Origin: Nautilus pompilius
Taxonomy: Eukaryota > Mollusca > Cephalopoda > Nautilida > Nautilidae
Assembly (NCBI GenBank): GCA_018389105.1
Contig: JACATO010000589.1
Location: 1,352,001 to 1,416,000, forward strand
DNA: 64,000 nucleotides
Reading direction: 5' to 3'
A program made the position numbers and the translations under genes. The stretch's first letter is position 1. Each line of letters begins with the position of its first letter. This document shows, piece after piece, positions 37,351 to 51,120 of this stretch. Below the pieces are notes generated by a model, which did not search any database, had not been told where the DNA came from, and saw only the letters and a program-made list of their open reading frames with translations.

Positions 37351-40300
37351 CCGCTCACACACGCCTAGTCGATAAACGTAACTAGATCGTGTACGAACGA
37401 AGCAAATCGTCAATTGAGAGTTCTGTGTGGGACGGGTCTGCTGTTACAACTGGATTCATGTTGCGGGTCAATTGTAACAGGTAGTATGCTGCAAATAAAT
37501 ATAGCCTGAGAGTCTAAACTATCTAAACGTAGAACCGAATAAAAAAAACAGATTTTGATGCGTATTTGCAATGTGTTGAGACAGCGCAATAAAGGACTTG
37601 TTTTAGTTCGATGCCCCTTAAGTAGGTGGCAGTGTTATGCAGCCATGGTTTACGTATCGTAAGCATAGATCGTAAGGCTGCGTATTTCGAGCTCAGGGTG
37701 TGTGGGGGACGTCAAGTATAACAGTCTCACAGGTGAGCTGTTACTATCGATCCGACCTTAGCTGCCATGGTTATAAGTCATTTTACGTGTAACACGCAAC
37801 TAACGAAGACGTAAACCACTGAAACCCAAGCTGAAATATGATGTCTTTCTACAGCTATAAGATCAATTTGATGTGGGATGCATGTCGCGCACCAAATAAA
37901 ATACATTTCTGAACACAAACTTTACTCGGGTTTGGGATTGAATTCGTAACGTGGCGACATCCCCAGCTGGTTCACGTGAGAGGTCCGGGATGTCATGGAG
38001 CATGCGCTGGGCAAACAGAGTAGCCATCTTTTCACTCCTGTACAGAGATGGTACAAGTCCTGTAATTAGTTCCGGTGTTCCTTCATGGTTTTATTTAGTT
38101 TCGGTCTATATACAGGCATTGAATACTAATACTGGTGGGATAATATTGATATCATTCCCGACATCTTGTCCTTGTAAACATTTTACACAGCAGTCTGGCC
38201 GGTCATCGCGTCTAAAACGTGAAACGGTCGAGAATGGGCTACCCAGAAATGTACTCCCCTTCCAGTCCGGGTCAGGTCACCGCGGCAATGGAATCTAACC
38301 CTAACCATTTTTCATAATTTCTCAGTAGACACAAGTTTACTCTCTGCCGGTAAGAAAGCATATGAAGAGAGAGAGAATAACAGGTCAAATCAGCTTAGCT
38401 CCCAAAGTGGGGTAAGTCTGCTACATTAATTCTATTTGACGAAATTGTCATGAAAATCTTGCAGACTGTTGTAATAAGGAAGAATTTACTCTGAATTTTA
38501 TAAATTCATTTATGATTATTTGGTTTTTTTAAAAAAATATTTTAGCTACAACATTATGCAACCGTACACGATAGAAAGACTCATGTTATCGGACGTTATT
38601 ATACGCAGTACTTTCATTTTATGCTCAATGAAAAATTATTATCGGTTGTATGTGCTTTTTTTTCAACAGTTCGAGAATCCCATGTTTTTAAGAAAATAAT
38701 TGCTACCAAATACGGGTATCTTATGTTTGATTCTATTACCCCCTGCTAACCACGATATTTTATAGGTTTTTTTTTTTGTTAGATAACTTCAAAAAATATA
38801 TAAAAACCTTTCCTCATAAATTCTGCAGACATACTCGGTGTTGCATAATAATTCTTTAACTTTTTAACAGGAATAAAATACTTCGTTTTTTTGGCAATAA
38901 AAATTCATTAAGATTTCCGCTGCTAAATATTTTCTCTTTTAGCTGTTGGCGTTTCAGTATATCCATTATATTAAATTATTTAAATAAGAAAAAAGAATCC
39001 TTATACATAATAGTTGAATTTATATATATATATACAAGTTATGATCAAAAGTTTCCCAACACCTTAGATATAATAATAAATAAATCTGTCTTCAATCCTG
39101 TTGACAACGTACTCAAAACCATTTATAAATGTATGCTTTTGAATATTGCCACCTGACTCAGACTTTTCGTCGGAAATAATCTATTTGCATGTTAATTTTC
39201 AAAGTGTTACTTTTTCAATTTTGGTTATATTTCTAGTATATGGGAAAACACTAAGTGGTATGCACTTCAACAGGTTTACGTAGCCATATTATGTAAATTC
39301 ACCAAATTTAATTCGACTTTATTATGCAAAATTAAATAATTCTAGGATGATACAAGACATTTGACCATGGTTATACGTATTTCTTTTCAAATGAATGCAT
39401 TTCTGCTCTTAAATAATTATGGAGTGAATTACATCCGAACACGTAAATTCAAATAAGCCACGCAAAAGACGTCGCTATTAGCAAATATATATATATTGAT
39501 TTCCCGTCACATTCCATACACAAGAAGACTCTAGATAAGGTTGATGTATTACACAAACTAATGACAGCTATTACTGCTGGGTATAATATTGAAAATTCGA
39601 ACTAAAGAAGAGGAAATGTAGTCATCTTGTAATACTCGTCATTCAGTACCATTTTATTACTATGTCAATATATACTCTTTCAAACAAAATATCAATTTGT
39701 TTTGGTACGATACGGGTAATAAGTACACGTCCTTTGTTACCTAAGCAGCACCCGCACTGGCAGCGCGCAGGCGTTAGCTAGAATTATTACTTGTTTCCAC
39801 TCGCGGATACAGCTGTTAAAGAGTTAATATGCAAAGTAGGTAATCAATGGAAGTTATCTTGAATTTTTATAGCTCTTTGCCGAAAAGAAATAATCGAACA
39901 GTGTATAGAAGGAACACATTGGAATATTAATTATTATTTGGAGAACCGAAACTGACTGATAGGTTATTTTAGCTTAATTTGAAACCCCATGGATTTTGTG
40001 CTTGTATCTGACGGCGATGTAACTCATTTACTCTGTCACGAATGCATAGCACGTACACCTCTGGAGTTTATAAGGGAGGTAAATCTCGTGGCCGTTCATT
40101 TATGCTGTACAATCACAATTTGTAAAACTGTGTCCAGCTGTTTACTTTAACCCTTAGATACAGTTAACAAACTGTTAAAAATAAAACAAACAAATAATTT
40201 CACAACTGCCTGTGATGAAATGTCTTTTTTTGCGAATATGGCGTTTTCATTTATTACTAAGTATTTTTCGTGGTTCAGAACGAGCATAAAATGATAATTT

Positions 40301-41160
40301 AACGTATACATCAGAGATGACGGTAAAGCATTTAGAAAATTAAGCTATTAAGATTAAAATAAATGTTGAAAGCAACAATTTGTAGCCATATTTTTTATTC
40401 CTGCAAACACACACACACACACACCACACACAAACAACAACAACAACAACAACAACAAAGCATAATGAAACGAAAATAGTGAAAAGGCGATCTTTACATA
40501 GAATTTACACATCATTTGTTAACTGTCATATTGAAGTCATATAAATACTATCTGGAGATGTAGGTCCTTTGAGGTTTATGCCACTCGTTGACCATGAATT
40601 ATAAATGAGATTTTCTCTACTGTGAAGTGTCCGACCGTGCAAACTGTCAGCTGGAAAGACTTGGTTGGTCTTTAATACTTATTGGGGAGACACCTGCTAT
40701 GCCACTTGCCATTTTAAAATCTTTTTAAAACGATTTAAAAAAATCTAAACGTAATCTGTTTCTCAGTTTTTGTTGACATTTGCAGAAAGTAACAGAATAT
40801 CAAATAATCCAGAAAAACAAAGAAAAGAACAAATACAGTTTGACATTTATCTTCCTTATACAATAATTGGTTGAATAACCTAAAACGCATTTTGAATAGC
40901 TAATGTAAAATGTTTAAACTCAACTTTTGGGGGGATTTTTTGTCGAAAGCAATGCTATTGTCAACTTTGTGCTTGTTCTACTTTCATTTAGCTCAAATTC
41001 TTCCGCATAAAACAATGATTTCTGAGCATGTTTCTGTATTTTAAAGATTTGTCCTCCAATAGCTTAGTGTAACTGAAAACGTAATGCACTGTCAAGTTAA
41101 GTTTCAGATTTTCCGTGTCCTGGAACACTATTTAATATTAGTAGTGCCGGCGCGCGCACA
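37351..41160. other. Intergenic, no gene seen
   Basis: Mixed composition. A less A/T-rich patch at about 37930-38290 holds a 115-codon open stretch (37951-38298, +) with no family motif. AT runs occur near 39020-39035 and 39487-39497. A line near 39045-39062 (ATCAAAAGTTTCCCAACACC) resembles a Tc1-type end but no partner was found. A CA/CAA compound array is at 40405-40458. Confidence 0.45.
40405..40458. repeat. Compound (CA)n(CAA)n microsatellite
   Basis: CA units with one CC break run into about 8 CAA units. Confidence 0.93.
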
Positions 41161-41164
41161 CACA

Positions 41165-41166
<2 letters not shown>

Positions 41167-41232
<66 letters not shown>
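41167..41232. repeat. (TC)n microsatellite
   Basis: About 33 uninterrupted TC units after a short CG/CA run. It sits about 20 bases upstream of the truncated Tc1-like fragment. Confidence 0.97.
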
Positions 41233-41235
<3 letters not shown>

Positions 41236-41249
41236 CCCTAATTTAACAG

Positions 41250-41455
41250 TTTTGAATTGTCAGCACAATTTCCATACTCTGTCTATTTCGCTTCGTACAG
41301 TGTGTACAATATCAATTTTCTGGGGAAATATCCCTCAGGACACCTTCCAGAAACTTGTGGATTCTATACGACGACGGCTGATGGCTGCTATTTGGGCAAA
41401 AGGTGGCCCAGCTCGTTATTAGGTATAGGTTCTAACAAAGCGACCAAACAGTGAC
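41250..41455 (+). mobile_element. 3' fragment of Tc1-like transposon, family 1
   Basis: The plus-strand frame gives IPQDTFQKLVDSIRRR then LMAAIWAKGGPARY and a stop (about 41330-41421), the standard Tc1 C-terminus. The TIR follows at once (GGTATAGGTTCTAACAAAGC at 41422-41441, continuing to about 41455). It is the inverted form of the TIR at 14388-14421. The coding part aligns with the decayed 3' end of the relic at 14388-15592, so both belong to one family. This fragment is better preserved but lacks everything upstream. Confidence 0.85.
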
Positions 41456-44400
41456 AATACTAATTCTCTTCAGTTCACTTCGTCTTTAAGCGGTTAAAGT
41501 AATGTTTTTATTTATTATAACTTTTAATGGTAGAAATTTTACTCAGCTGGTATTCATTTTAAATTATTAAATTCAATATCTATTATTTAGCCGATTTTTC
41601 AATTTACTTTTTTCCGGAATACAATTACACAAGACACGGTTATGCTAAGACCAAAAAAACAAAACAAAAAAATTGCATTAAATGATGCTGACAAACATTT
41701 GCGTGAGTTATGCTCACAACGTTGACACGACAATGACCGTTTTCTGTGAGTCAACTCATAAGCTGAACGTGGCTGTAATTAAATCAGCTTACCATCTAAC
41801 TAACTGAAGGCCAGTTAAATTTCTAGTAAAGCGTAAACAATCAATCTTGCTCGCAGAGCCATCTGCGAAGTCACACGTTTCATTAATAAGGCGCACCAAC
41901 AACACGGTGGTGGGTTATTATAATTAAAGTTAGTTTTCTTCTGAAAGGGTTCGAAAGCGCGGGTCAGTGAGAGTGATACTTTATTGTCATGCTTAATGAT
42001 ATTCTGTTGCTGACCAAGAGGGTTTTCGGTCGAACACTTTCTACAGTTCACTGATTCAATGCCGTCTTCAGCAACTAAAAGTGCTAACCATGGTATTCCC
42101 TATTTTAACCCGCTGTATCATTTTAGTTGAGGATTCGGAACAGTAGCTGAGCTGAGAAAATAGGTTGCGTAAGATACGAAAGAATTTTTGGCACATGCAT
42201 TCCGACGTCGTTCTCCTTTTAAAAAAAACAGAGCCGGACTGGCACAGAAGATTAGGAGATTCCCCCACTCACTAGCTTGAGTCTAGTCACTGCGTGGCTC
42301 CGTTTTGGACCTCCACATAACTAGAGAGTGCTCTACAGATTAAACAACTACCGATATTTTAGAGAACAGTCTTCATAAGACGAAAATTTATCTTTACACA
42401 ATTTTTAATTGCTGTTATGAAGAACCAAAAGACTAAAAGAGTACATTAAATTAGGAAAGGTACGTACTACTCTTTGTATTTAGTCATATAAATGTCATGT
42501 AATGATTGACTTTTGGGTCATTATTCTTGTCGTTAGTTCCTGATGCTGATAGCATGATAACTGAAACATTGGTTCCGAAATTAATTATGATAGTAAGAAA
42601 TCGGAAATAATTTACAGTTGTTCGTATTTAGTAAAATAGCATATTATGTACATTGCCGTTCTTATGTGCACTATTAGGACAGACTCAAATTCAATACAAT
42701 ATTTCCTTACCTGGACAAGAGAAAAAGTTACTGGTCAAAATGGTATCAAGAGTTGGTTCAAGTTTAAGACGTTTTTATAAAATACTAGGAGTATTAATAA
42801 AGCCAGATCTTTAAATTTTGTTTAAAAACAAAAATGTTGGATCTTTGTTTTAGCTTTGGAACCCAGCCTCAAAAGGCTTGGAATTTCCTGTCCCCTCTGA
42901 TGTACTTTATAATCTAAAATGTAGAAGCAACTATTTAACCTTTTTAAGGTGAAGCGCACCTAACAAAAACTATTTATAACTGTTTGCAGATCAGTAAATC
43001 AAACAACAAAAGATAAAGAAGAGAAGCAGTTGTACTATTAGAAAGTGGATTACATACCGTACATTTCAAAGCCCCGCCTGATTCACCGCAGCTTGATAAT
43101 TAGAAACAAGGGAGAAAATTATCACATATTGTACATTTTATTTTAATTTTAAAAGATTTCGTGCAAAACAAGAAATGTGTCGAACTTAAATTAAAAAAAC
43201 ACAAATAAAACGGAACGTTGTACACAAAAACTCTAATGATAATCATTAGCAAAATATAATTTTACAGTACTCATCATAAATATTGTGCTAATAATTAAAG
43301 ATATATTCAAGTTGACATCATTAGAGGAAACAAGTTATCTATCAATGACTACACTAGAGGGGGATCTGGAATCTTCTGGTTTCCACGTCAAGATTAGTTA
43401 ATTAACAATGTAGAGTTACTTCTAAAGACGTTCTGAATAAATACTTTTATTTCTCTGTGTTTTTTTGCCTTTGTACTTCATCACAAAATGAGCTGCTGTT
43501 AATGTTTCTAATATTTATAAAATAGCATGGTTTTCCCATATGTTAGTAACAAAGATGTACGTGAAATAATGTCAAAACTTTATCTTTAATCTATTAAGCA
43601 TGCAATTTTTGTCCCAAACTGACAGCACGTTGCTTACTGTGTACAATTCTCGTCCAGTACGGGCCCGTTTGTGAGGGGTCGGTCCACGACTTTCTCATTA
43701 CATCTGTCCAGCACGGAGAAACCAGTCCTTAATCAATTCACATTGGTTTAATTTTAACCAAACATTTATGTTAAAGTAATGGCCACATCTTGTTTGAATT
43801 TAAAGCATTATATTCACAGAACTTTTGTGCCTTTGTATTTTTTTAGTTAATTTGGGTTTTTTTTATTACTGCATATTATAAAATATAAAAAGATGGATCA
43901 TGGGTTAATTTTTGTATGTCGTGACACCATCGGTCTGTTTTGTGCTGGATCATACTTCCGTTTATCGGATTTCGCATAAGTAATTACTTTAAAACGGAAG
44001 AATAATGCCAATAAAATGGTAAGTAGGTTCTTCATGAAAGTATGTAATAAACGGGGCCTGATCAATCTGATAAGACATATCTTTTGCTGGGTAATTACAT
44101 TTAAGTTCTCAAATAGTTCTTCATTTCTTATTTGCGAAGCAAAAGTAAAGTATTTTCCGGATTATTTAAGACTGTAAGGTTTAAGGTTCACAATGCTAAT
44201 TGATAACTATCAATGCAATTCTTAATTATTGAAGATTTATGGGCACTCGCCACGAGACGATTGTTTTACTTAATAAAACTTTCTCGCTTGTAGCCGATGT
44301 ATTTTTCTCGCGGTAGTAATACAAAAAATTGTATTGGTTCTAATAGGTAATAACATGGTGCGGCAGTACTGAAGCCCTTGACGTCAGGTTGTGGTACTAC

Positions 44401-47400
44401 AAATTTTGAGGCACATTTAAATAAAATTGATAGAATAACTTTTATGGAAAAAAAGGGACGAAGTCACTCTCGTCACCATAGTTACAAGTGAACATCTATC
44501 AGCAACAGTAAACCGTAGATTTGTATGAGTTTGGTTCTGATGTTGCAGAAAGATTTTAAAATAATATTTGATGCCAAATACTGTTTCGTTCGTCGAAATA
44601 TCCTTCTTCAGTCTTTTCTTCCTTCGTATTTTTTTTATAAAATGCTACATTGTTCTCCTTCTTTTAATGAATGGCTTTAAGAGCACTTCAACATAATGCC
44701 AGATCTTTGAATGTACCTAGCATCAAAACAACTTTTTCCCTTCATCATTGCATCCGACTAAAAAAAAACAAATTCTGATCGAGACATTAAATTATGACAG
44801 TAAATTTCATGTAAATTCCAAGTTACGGTGACGTTTTGCTGCACTAACCATTTTAAATGAAGACTTTCATCCGGTGTTAGTTTATTTCTCTAGACCACAC
44901 ATGTTGACCGATCATAAATGAATGTCCGTATCATATTAATACAACTATTCAATTTAATATTAGTTAATAATGAGATTGCTTTGCGAAACGCCTATTATAG
45001 AGAAATCGTCGTTATGCACAAACATCTGCGATTAAAAATTTTTAATGATAGGGAAATCTTGATTCCAAAAACATCCTAGAAATGGAAAATTTCCCATTTC
45101 TTTAGCATGAATTATAAAAAAAACAAGAATACTTAGTTACAAGTTACATGCAGGAGGTATAATAGAATAAAGATATTTCTGATAAAATTTTCGAGCTCAA
45201 TAACAAGGACGCAGATATCGCAAGTGTATAATAATACTCTCTGCATTACTTTCCATAAATAACTTCGTGATTTTTAAAATAAAACCAAATATATGTTCAA
45301 ATACTCATCAAAGCTGTACAGTGTATTAGCAGAGCTAGAAAGGATAGCATCTATCTAAAAACAGATCAGGTAAATCACAATGAATACGTTGATCCTTGCT
45401 TATACATTGCATATTAATTATGTTCAGAGTTATTATGTCTAAATTCGAACGGGATAGTATCAGATTCTATAGAATGCTTTCGAAAGACATTTTATTCGCA
45501 ATAAAATATACCATGACAGATGGAAGCCAGATACTTAAAGTATGGCTGCTGGAGATATTAAAATATTTAGAAGCTTTGGATTTCTATTCTAGCAATAACT
45601 AGTGTCAGTTGTTCTGAACTCATGCCTTTTTCACTTGAATGCTTCCTGATGTTTGTCTACACTAACAGAAAAAAACTTAAAGATAAGAGGGTTCTTATGC
45701 CATTTGATACTTCCAGACCTCTTCTAGGGATTATATTCCAGACAAGGACAGTTGCGCGTTTTACTGAAATAAACTAGGTTTTTCATGTGTCATTGAATAT
45801 CATGATAAAGTCCTGCCATGTAAAAGATGGGCCTTTCTTATCTTTACTGAGTCGTTGAATGCATTTTTTTAGAGTACTGAGGGCTAGCCTGTCTTATTTC
45901 GTTGCAGGCATAAATCTGCTGACATGCCGCAATAAGATAGACTATTGCGATTTGGCGCCTCTGATGTATTGCAGAAGAAAAGCATACTTTGGAAAGCAAA
46001 TCAAAACCTTTGTTTAAAGGAAATAAAATTTCCAGCTTAGTGGAGATGCATTAAAACCGTGTTAGGTCGGCCTGGTCTTAATAAACTGATGCTGGTATGT
46101 AAAATTACAGGGGATACTGTTTAAACTAACAATTTTAAAAATTGTTTTTATAAATGCACGGATTTCTCCCGTATCTTCATAGTACATGGCGTAGTTTGCT
46201 GCAGGAGACTTTTGTAACATGTTTATTTGCATTTCTTGATTTAAAAAATGCGCATTATAGTGAGAACATTAGTTTAAAGCCTGCGTGCTGGCAGATAAAG
46301 TGCAGCAAACGTTTAAAGACAACCGACAATTTGCACCGAGACTATTCGCAGTAACATTGCGCAATTATGGTTACAAGTACTAATATAAACTTTTCCGGTA
46401 CATACCAGAATAAAATTATAGCACTACATTTTATAATGTTATTAAAAGATATCGGAAATGTGACTGAAAATATGAATTACCTGGCAACGTTATTATGGAA
46501 AAAAAAATCATCACGGTGTGTTTAAGAAGAGGTTGAGCTGAACTGTTCATCTCAGCAGTCTACATCTGAAGGTGTCGAGTGTGTTGGACTTTCTTAATGT
46601 TGTTTCGTTTCTGTCCTTTGTGAAGAAATCAAATTTAAAATATTTTTTAAAACAGAAAAATGTTATCTGTTAAATATCCTCTAATGAGCTTGAGATAGAT
46701 TTAAAACAGATCGTTAAAAAGTGAAGAATAAGAAAATCTATAAAGCAATTGTCAGAAGGTTTACTGATAGACGCCAGTTGTCTTTCATTAATATGACAAA
46801 AACGTGCGTTTTAAAACTTAAGTAAGAAATAGCATAGTTTTAAAGCACAGATTTATAATAAACGTATCTGTGAGCTTGGCATACGGTGGATCATTAACGT
46901 TTTAAGTAGGCTTACTATACCACTACGCCTCATTTGCGTCGCCCATGGATGCGAGCCTGGAAAAAACTACATCCACAAAGAATCGCCTGGTGTGTTTGTT
47001 GTTGAACTGAGTCGGTCGAACTTTAATTCATCCTAGACAAGCAACTTTTTGAAAATGAAATTGTTTGTTCAGCCTAGCAACGCAAACGATTGCATACTGG
47101 TGCAGAGAAAGTTCTAGAGTAATGGAGAAAATTGACGTGGATACTTGTTGGCCAGTAGCTGGACGTTCTTTTTCGAATTATTATTGTTTTGGCGGAAATA
47201 AATCTCCTTGGAAAAAGGTGATATATCAAATCCTCACGGGCTTACTACCTTCTTAGAATTTCTAGCTACGTCCATCTAGCGGCTCTATGATGATAGGTCT
47301 GCTGAATGTTGTTCCATTTTTAAAGGAAGTAAATTTTTCTTTTTTTTTAAAAAAAAATGTATATATTAATTTAACTGGGACTCTGAACATTAATGGTAAC

Positions 47401-48338
47401 ACAACACGAAAATATAAATGTTAATAGATGTCTTGTCATACCTTCGCAATGTTAGTAACTATATCCTCCTTTTAATAAACTAAGTCTTTTCAATTTTTTA
47501 TAACAGTTTAATTTTTAACATTTGCATCAATAGCAAATAATATATCATTTGCATGAAAGGTTTATCGAGTCCATAGCATTCCTACAAAAATCACGGCAGA
47601 TCCTGAAGGGGTTATTTTCAGACTGGCACCCTGGTATGTAGGATAAAATATCGCTTACCGACCACGGATGTTATGGCGATCATGCAAACTATAAGCGTAA
47701 TCTTGCATGAGGTAGAAAGTAATTCTCTACTCTTTTTCGCGTAAGCAGATGTGGAGAAACTGTTTTCAAAATCAGACGGATGCTTTTTAATCACTGTGCG
47801 AAGAACAATTTGCAGACTCCGTATACAATGAGCTTTTGTCCGAGCAAGCATGCCTCTAATTAGTACCACCCCCCGATGACTGATCCGCTATTTGCTGTAT
47901 TAATACCTACATTTCCATTCCATGGTGTATTTTCTTCCTTCATGATTTCCCCCCTCTAATTCTTGGGCTGTGTTGACCAAGGACTGAAGACATAAATAAA
48001 TAACTGAATGAAGCTTGCAATTTAAAAAAAAAAAAATACTTAAATTATCACCTCAACATCTACGGATCGTTCTAAATTTTTGTGGCTAATTCACGCGCAC
48101 TCTATTTCCTATAATTATAGAAGCCCAATAAAATAATTCATCACGCATAAAGGGGGGTTGCGATAAAGACTCAGTTCTGATTTAAACATTTTATTATAAA
48201 GGTATAGAAGTACAAAAAATTATATGCTTATATAGCTTCATGTAGATGCACTAGTTGAGTACGCTAGCAGTGAGCCTACTACATCTAATGGCCACCACCA
48301 AATATGCGACTGTGTATTTTGGCTTCTGAATTAAAAAA

Positions 48339-48360
48339 TATATATATATATATACATATA
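48339..48360. repeat. (TA)n microsatellite
   Basis: Short TA array with one CA break. Confidence 0.85.
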
Positions 48361-48903
48361 GTAGTTATTTGCTCTCATTGTATATAAAGGGAATTTGAAT
48401 AGAACAAACGTTTCTTATGGTACTTAAAATAAACTATAAATTAAAAAAAAAAAATTAGAGGCGTATATTGAGATCTTATTAAATACCACCAATCTGCAAT
48501 ATCATAATAAATTATCTGACGTCATTCGGCGATCACGTGACAATGATAAAAAACAAACTGATTTGTCTTGATTTTTGCCTCGTTGAAGGTTGCGCTAAAG
48601 TATAATTTTTTCACGTTTTTCTGGAAAGAGCGAAATGAAACTCGTTAGAAGCACCTATGTGACATTTCCTCTTTTTCATTGCATTTATTGCTATTAAGGA
48701 TTATGGGTAACGTTTTGATGGTACCACGTTTTGTAACACAGACAGAGAAAGTTAAGACCTGTGCGGTACTGTTTCATTGCTGGTTCTCAGGTAACTTTGC
48801 ACCTGATAAACTGGTTCGTAAACTAAGCCTGGAACTACAGGTGAGTATCCAACGTCACACCAGAACCATTTTACTGCACGAAAATGGTAGATTTTTCGAC
48901 ATC

Positions 48904-48930
48904 ACTACTACTACTACTACTACTACTACA
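48904..48930. repeat. (CTA)n microsatellite
   Basis: Nine CTA/ACT units. It gives a poly-Thr run in the spurious overlapping reading frame. Confidence 0.95.
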
Positions 48931-49371
48931 AATAACAACAATAATGTTGCTTGTTGCCAGTTGTTTTTTTTTTTTTTTTTACTGGAAACGAAATTAGCCT
49001 TGACTTCCTTTACTCAAAGAGTGCACCAGAATATACCAAATAAGTCACAAGCAGGCTATCAGTAATTATCCAGTAGTGAGAAAAATTACTGGCTTATAGT
49101 TTAATACACTTGACGTACGGAAATTAAAGCAATTCCTTAATTTTTCTTAAAAGAAATTTATACTGAGACTTACTTAACCCTTTGATTCGAGTGAAGCGGA
49201 TAAATCAGTGCGATGGCTTAAATTAGCAGATATAACTTTATACCACAATGATGACAGTAAAGATGTTTTAAAGGATGGCGTTAGTAAGTAGCATCTGTCT
49301 CTCCGCGCATTTTAATGAAATAATTATTAACCCATGTAAGTATGATAACTGTAGACAATTTAAAACTAGGG

Positions 49372-51120
49372 AAGGGGTGTCCAACTTTTCCCGAAAAGGG
49401 GCTCTGTTCATATTCCCATATTTGGCCGCGGGCTGCACAAACAAGATTTCCCAGGACCTCTAACCAAATGAAGTTAGAAAGCACACCGACGATTAAAATA
49501 AAGAAAAAAAAAAACAAGTTAAGAGAATGACAGGAATAGGATTAGCTTGAAAGATTTTATTCTGTAGATTTCTTTTATAATTTTATAACCATACTTAAAA
49601 ATTTTAATCTATGATGCGAAATTGTAAAACTTATGTAAGACTCGGTATTGATTTTTCTGAAAGTTAAATGTCAGAATCAAGTGAAGTAGTTGCAACTCGC
49701 AGGAAACCTTCAAAATTACTACTGTCGCTTCTTGCCATAGATTTGCTGTTTTTAATCACCTGTTCACAGTTGTACGGTTTTTCAATGAGTGAGCTATTTA
49801 AAGTAGCATGATTATACAACTTAAGACAGTTTTTGTTTGAGAAGTACATCTTGCAAAATTCTGTCGGGCTGACTGGAATAAAATTTTCTTTTAACTATAA
49901 ATTACTTTGCAGATCACCGCATTCCATCTGCGAATGTTCAGGCGCTTTATCGGTGTCGACAGAAAATGGAGACGAAAAGAGGCAGAAAAGTGAGCTATTA
50001 TTCCTGAAATCGCAAAATTTATTTTTGAAACCTTTTAAAGTAGAAATTATATTGACGTATTTAGCCACCAGTCACAGTACATTGCGCCTGTGTTTGGAAG
50101 TGGGAGTAGTTTTGAGCTCTCATCTGTGATTCCCATTAAACAAAGTAATTTCAAAAGCTTTGATGTTACCAAACACAAAATCTATGAACTGATCTTAGTC
50201 TTTGAGACATTTCTCCAACCCATTCAGGTGGATGATAAATTAAGAAAACAAACTTACTCTGCCAATCGTTATCTTGGAATAAACTCTTGGTTTCCCTTTC
50301 AATTCCATGAAGATCTGGATTTCATTCTTTAGATCGAACACCCCCCTCTTCAGAATTTTTCTCTTGGTGAATGATAGTGATATGTCACAATTCTGCTATT
50401 TTCGGTTTTCAAAGTATCTTCAGGCGACTTTAATACACCTTCGAATTTCCCCACCATTGCTGGAGCTTTATCAGTTGACAAGCCAAATATATTCGCGAAG
50501 TTTATCGTGAAAATATGAATTTATAGATCACTCAATTTTTTTGGGCGTTTTCTAGTGGGACTATGGCTGGAATTTTTCCCCTTTATTGTACTCATCTCCT
50601 CTATCGATACCACCTGTGAAACTGGCAAACCTGGCTGAATCATCAGCAGCGTGTTTACTTTCGTCAAGTACCAGTGAGTACATAAAATCAGAAACAAGAA
50701 TCAAAGAGCGTAAAGCGGTGCGGCATCATCACATTTGAACGATGGTCTGTCTAATTCTCCGCCAAGCAGCCGGACATCAGTAAGTGCGGGATCTTTCGTT
50801 CCTGGCTTTCGTGACCCATCCTCCATCTCTCGCTCACAACCTTGGCACCAATGAGATGGTAAGGAGAATGTGATGTCTGTTAATGGCAGACGCAAACAAT
50901 TTGGAAGAATTTCTGTTTCGTCCCATTGAATTTTTTTTTATTGTTCCGTGAAATTTGCGTAGAATTCTAGGGCTTTTCTCGCTTTGCTTGCTAATTTTAT
51001 GGGAAACGAGTTTGAGATGGCGGTCCGCGAGTGGGACGCTCCTGGTATGAGGTATTCTGGTCAAAACCACTGTTGGTCTGCGGTATCTGTTGAAACAGTC
51101 CGCTGCTGAAACTGAGTAAG
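49372..51120 (-). mobile_element. hAT transposon relic, GTF2IRD2-like transposase
   Basis: Minus-strand blocks occur in order. MYSLVLDESKHAADDSARF (about 50630-50690) corresponds to the first catalytic Asp motif LALDESTDATDTAQL. GLSTDKAPAMVGKFEGVLK (about 50430-50485) corresponds to TDGAPAM. KRGVFDLKNEIQIFMELKGK (about 50295-50355), VAKYVNIISTLKGFKNKF (about 50010-50070) and SVDTDKAPEHSQME (about 49930-49975) follow, then the C-terminal FLRVATTSLDSDI with a stop at 49664. The segment with the HCIIHQE motif is missing between the second and third blocks, which implies an internal deletion. About 275 bases beyond the stop lies a hAT-like end (GGGGTGTCCAACTTTT at 49374-49389, TTTGGCCGCGGGCTGCAC at 49421-49438). 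The 5' limit is uncertain; weak N-terminal similarity reaches about 51100. Confidence 0.8.

Larger units (their letters stand above)
41456..49371. other. Intergenic, no gene seen
   Basis: Nearly 8 kb of A/T-rich DNA with an AT array at 48339-48360, a CTA array at 48904-48930 and a T run at 48963-48979. Open stretches (for example 47618-47869, minus; 48679-49065, +, which includes the CTA and poly-T tracts) look like chance or low complexity. No transposon, RNA or gene motif recognised. Confidence 0.5.

Noticed and set aside
37951..38298. 115-codon open stretch in a less A/T-rich patch
   Set aside because: No recognisable domain and no matching splice or promoter context; GC content alone raises open-frame length.
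39040..39065. Tc1-like terminal sequence (ATCAAAAGTTTCCCAACACC)
   Set aside because: No inverted partner or transposase blocks were found nearby.
41084..41421. 112-codon open stretch read as one gene
   Set aside because: It is a TC array (Leu-Ser repeats) joined to the C-terminal fragment of a Tc1 transposase.
48679..49065. 128-codon open stretch with poly-Thr and poly-Phe runs
   Set aside because: The open frame is stretched by a CTA microsatellite and a poly-T tract.
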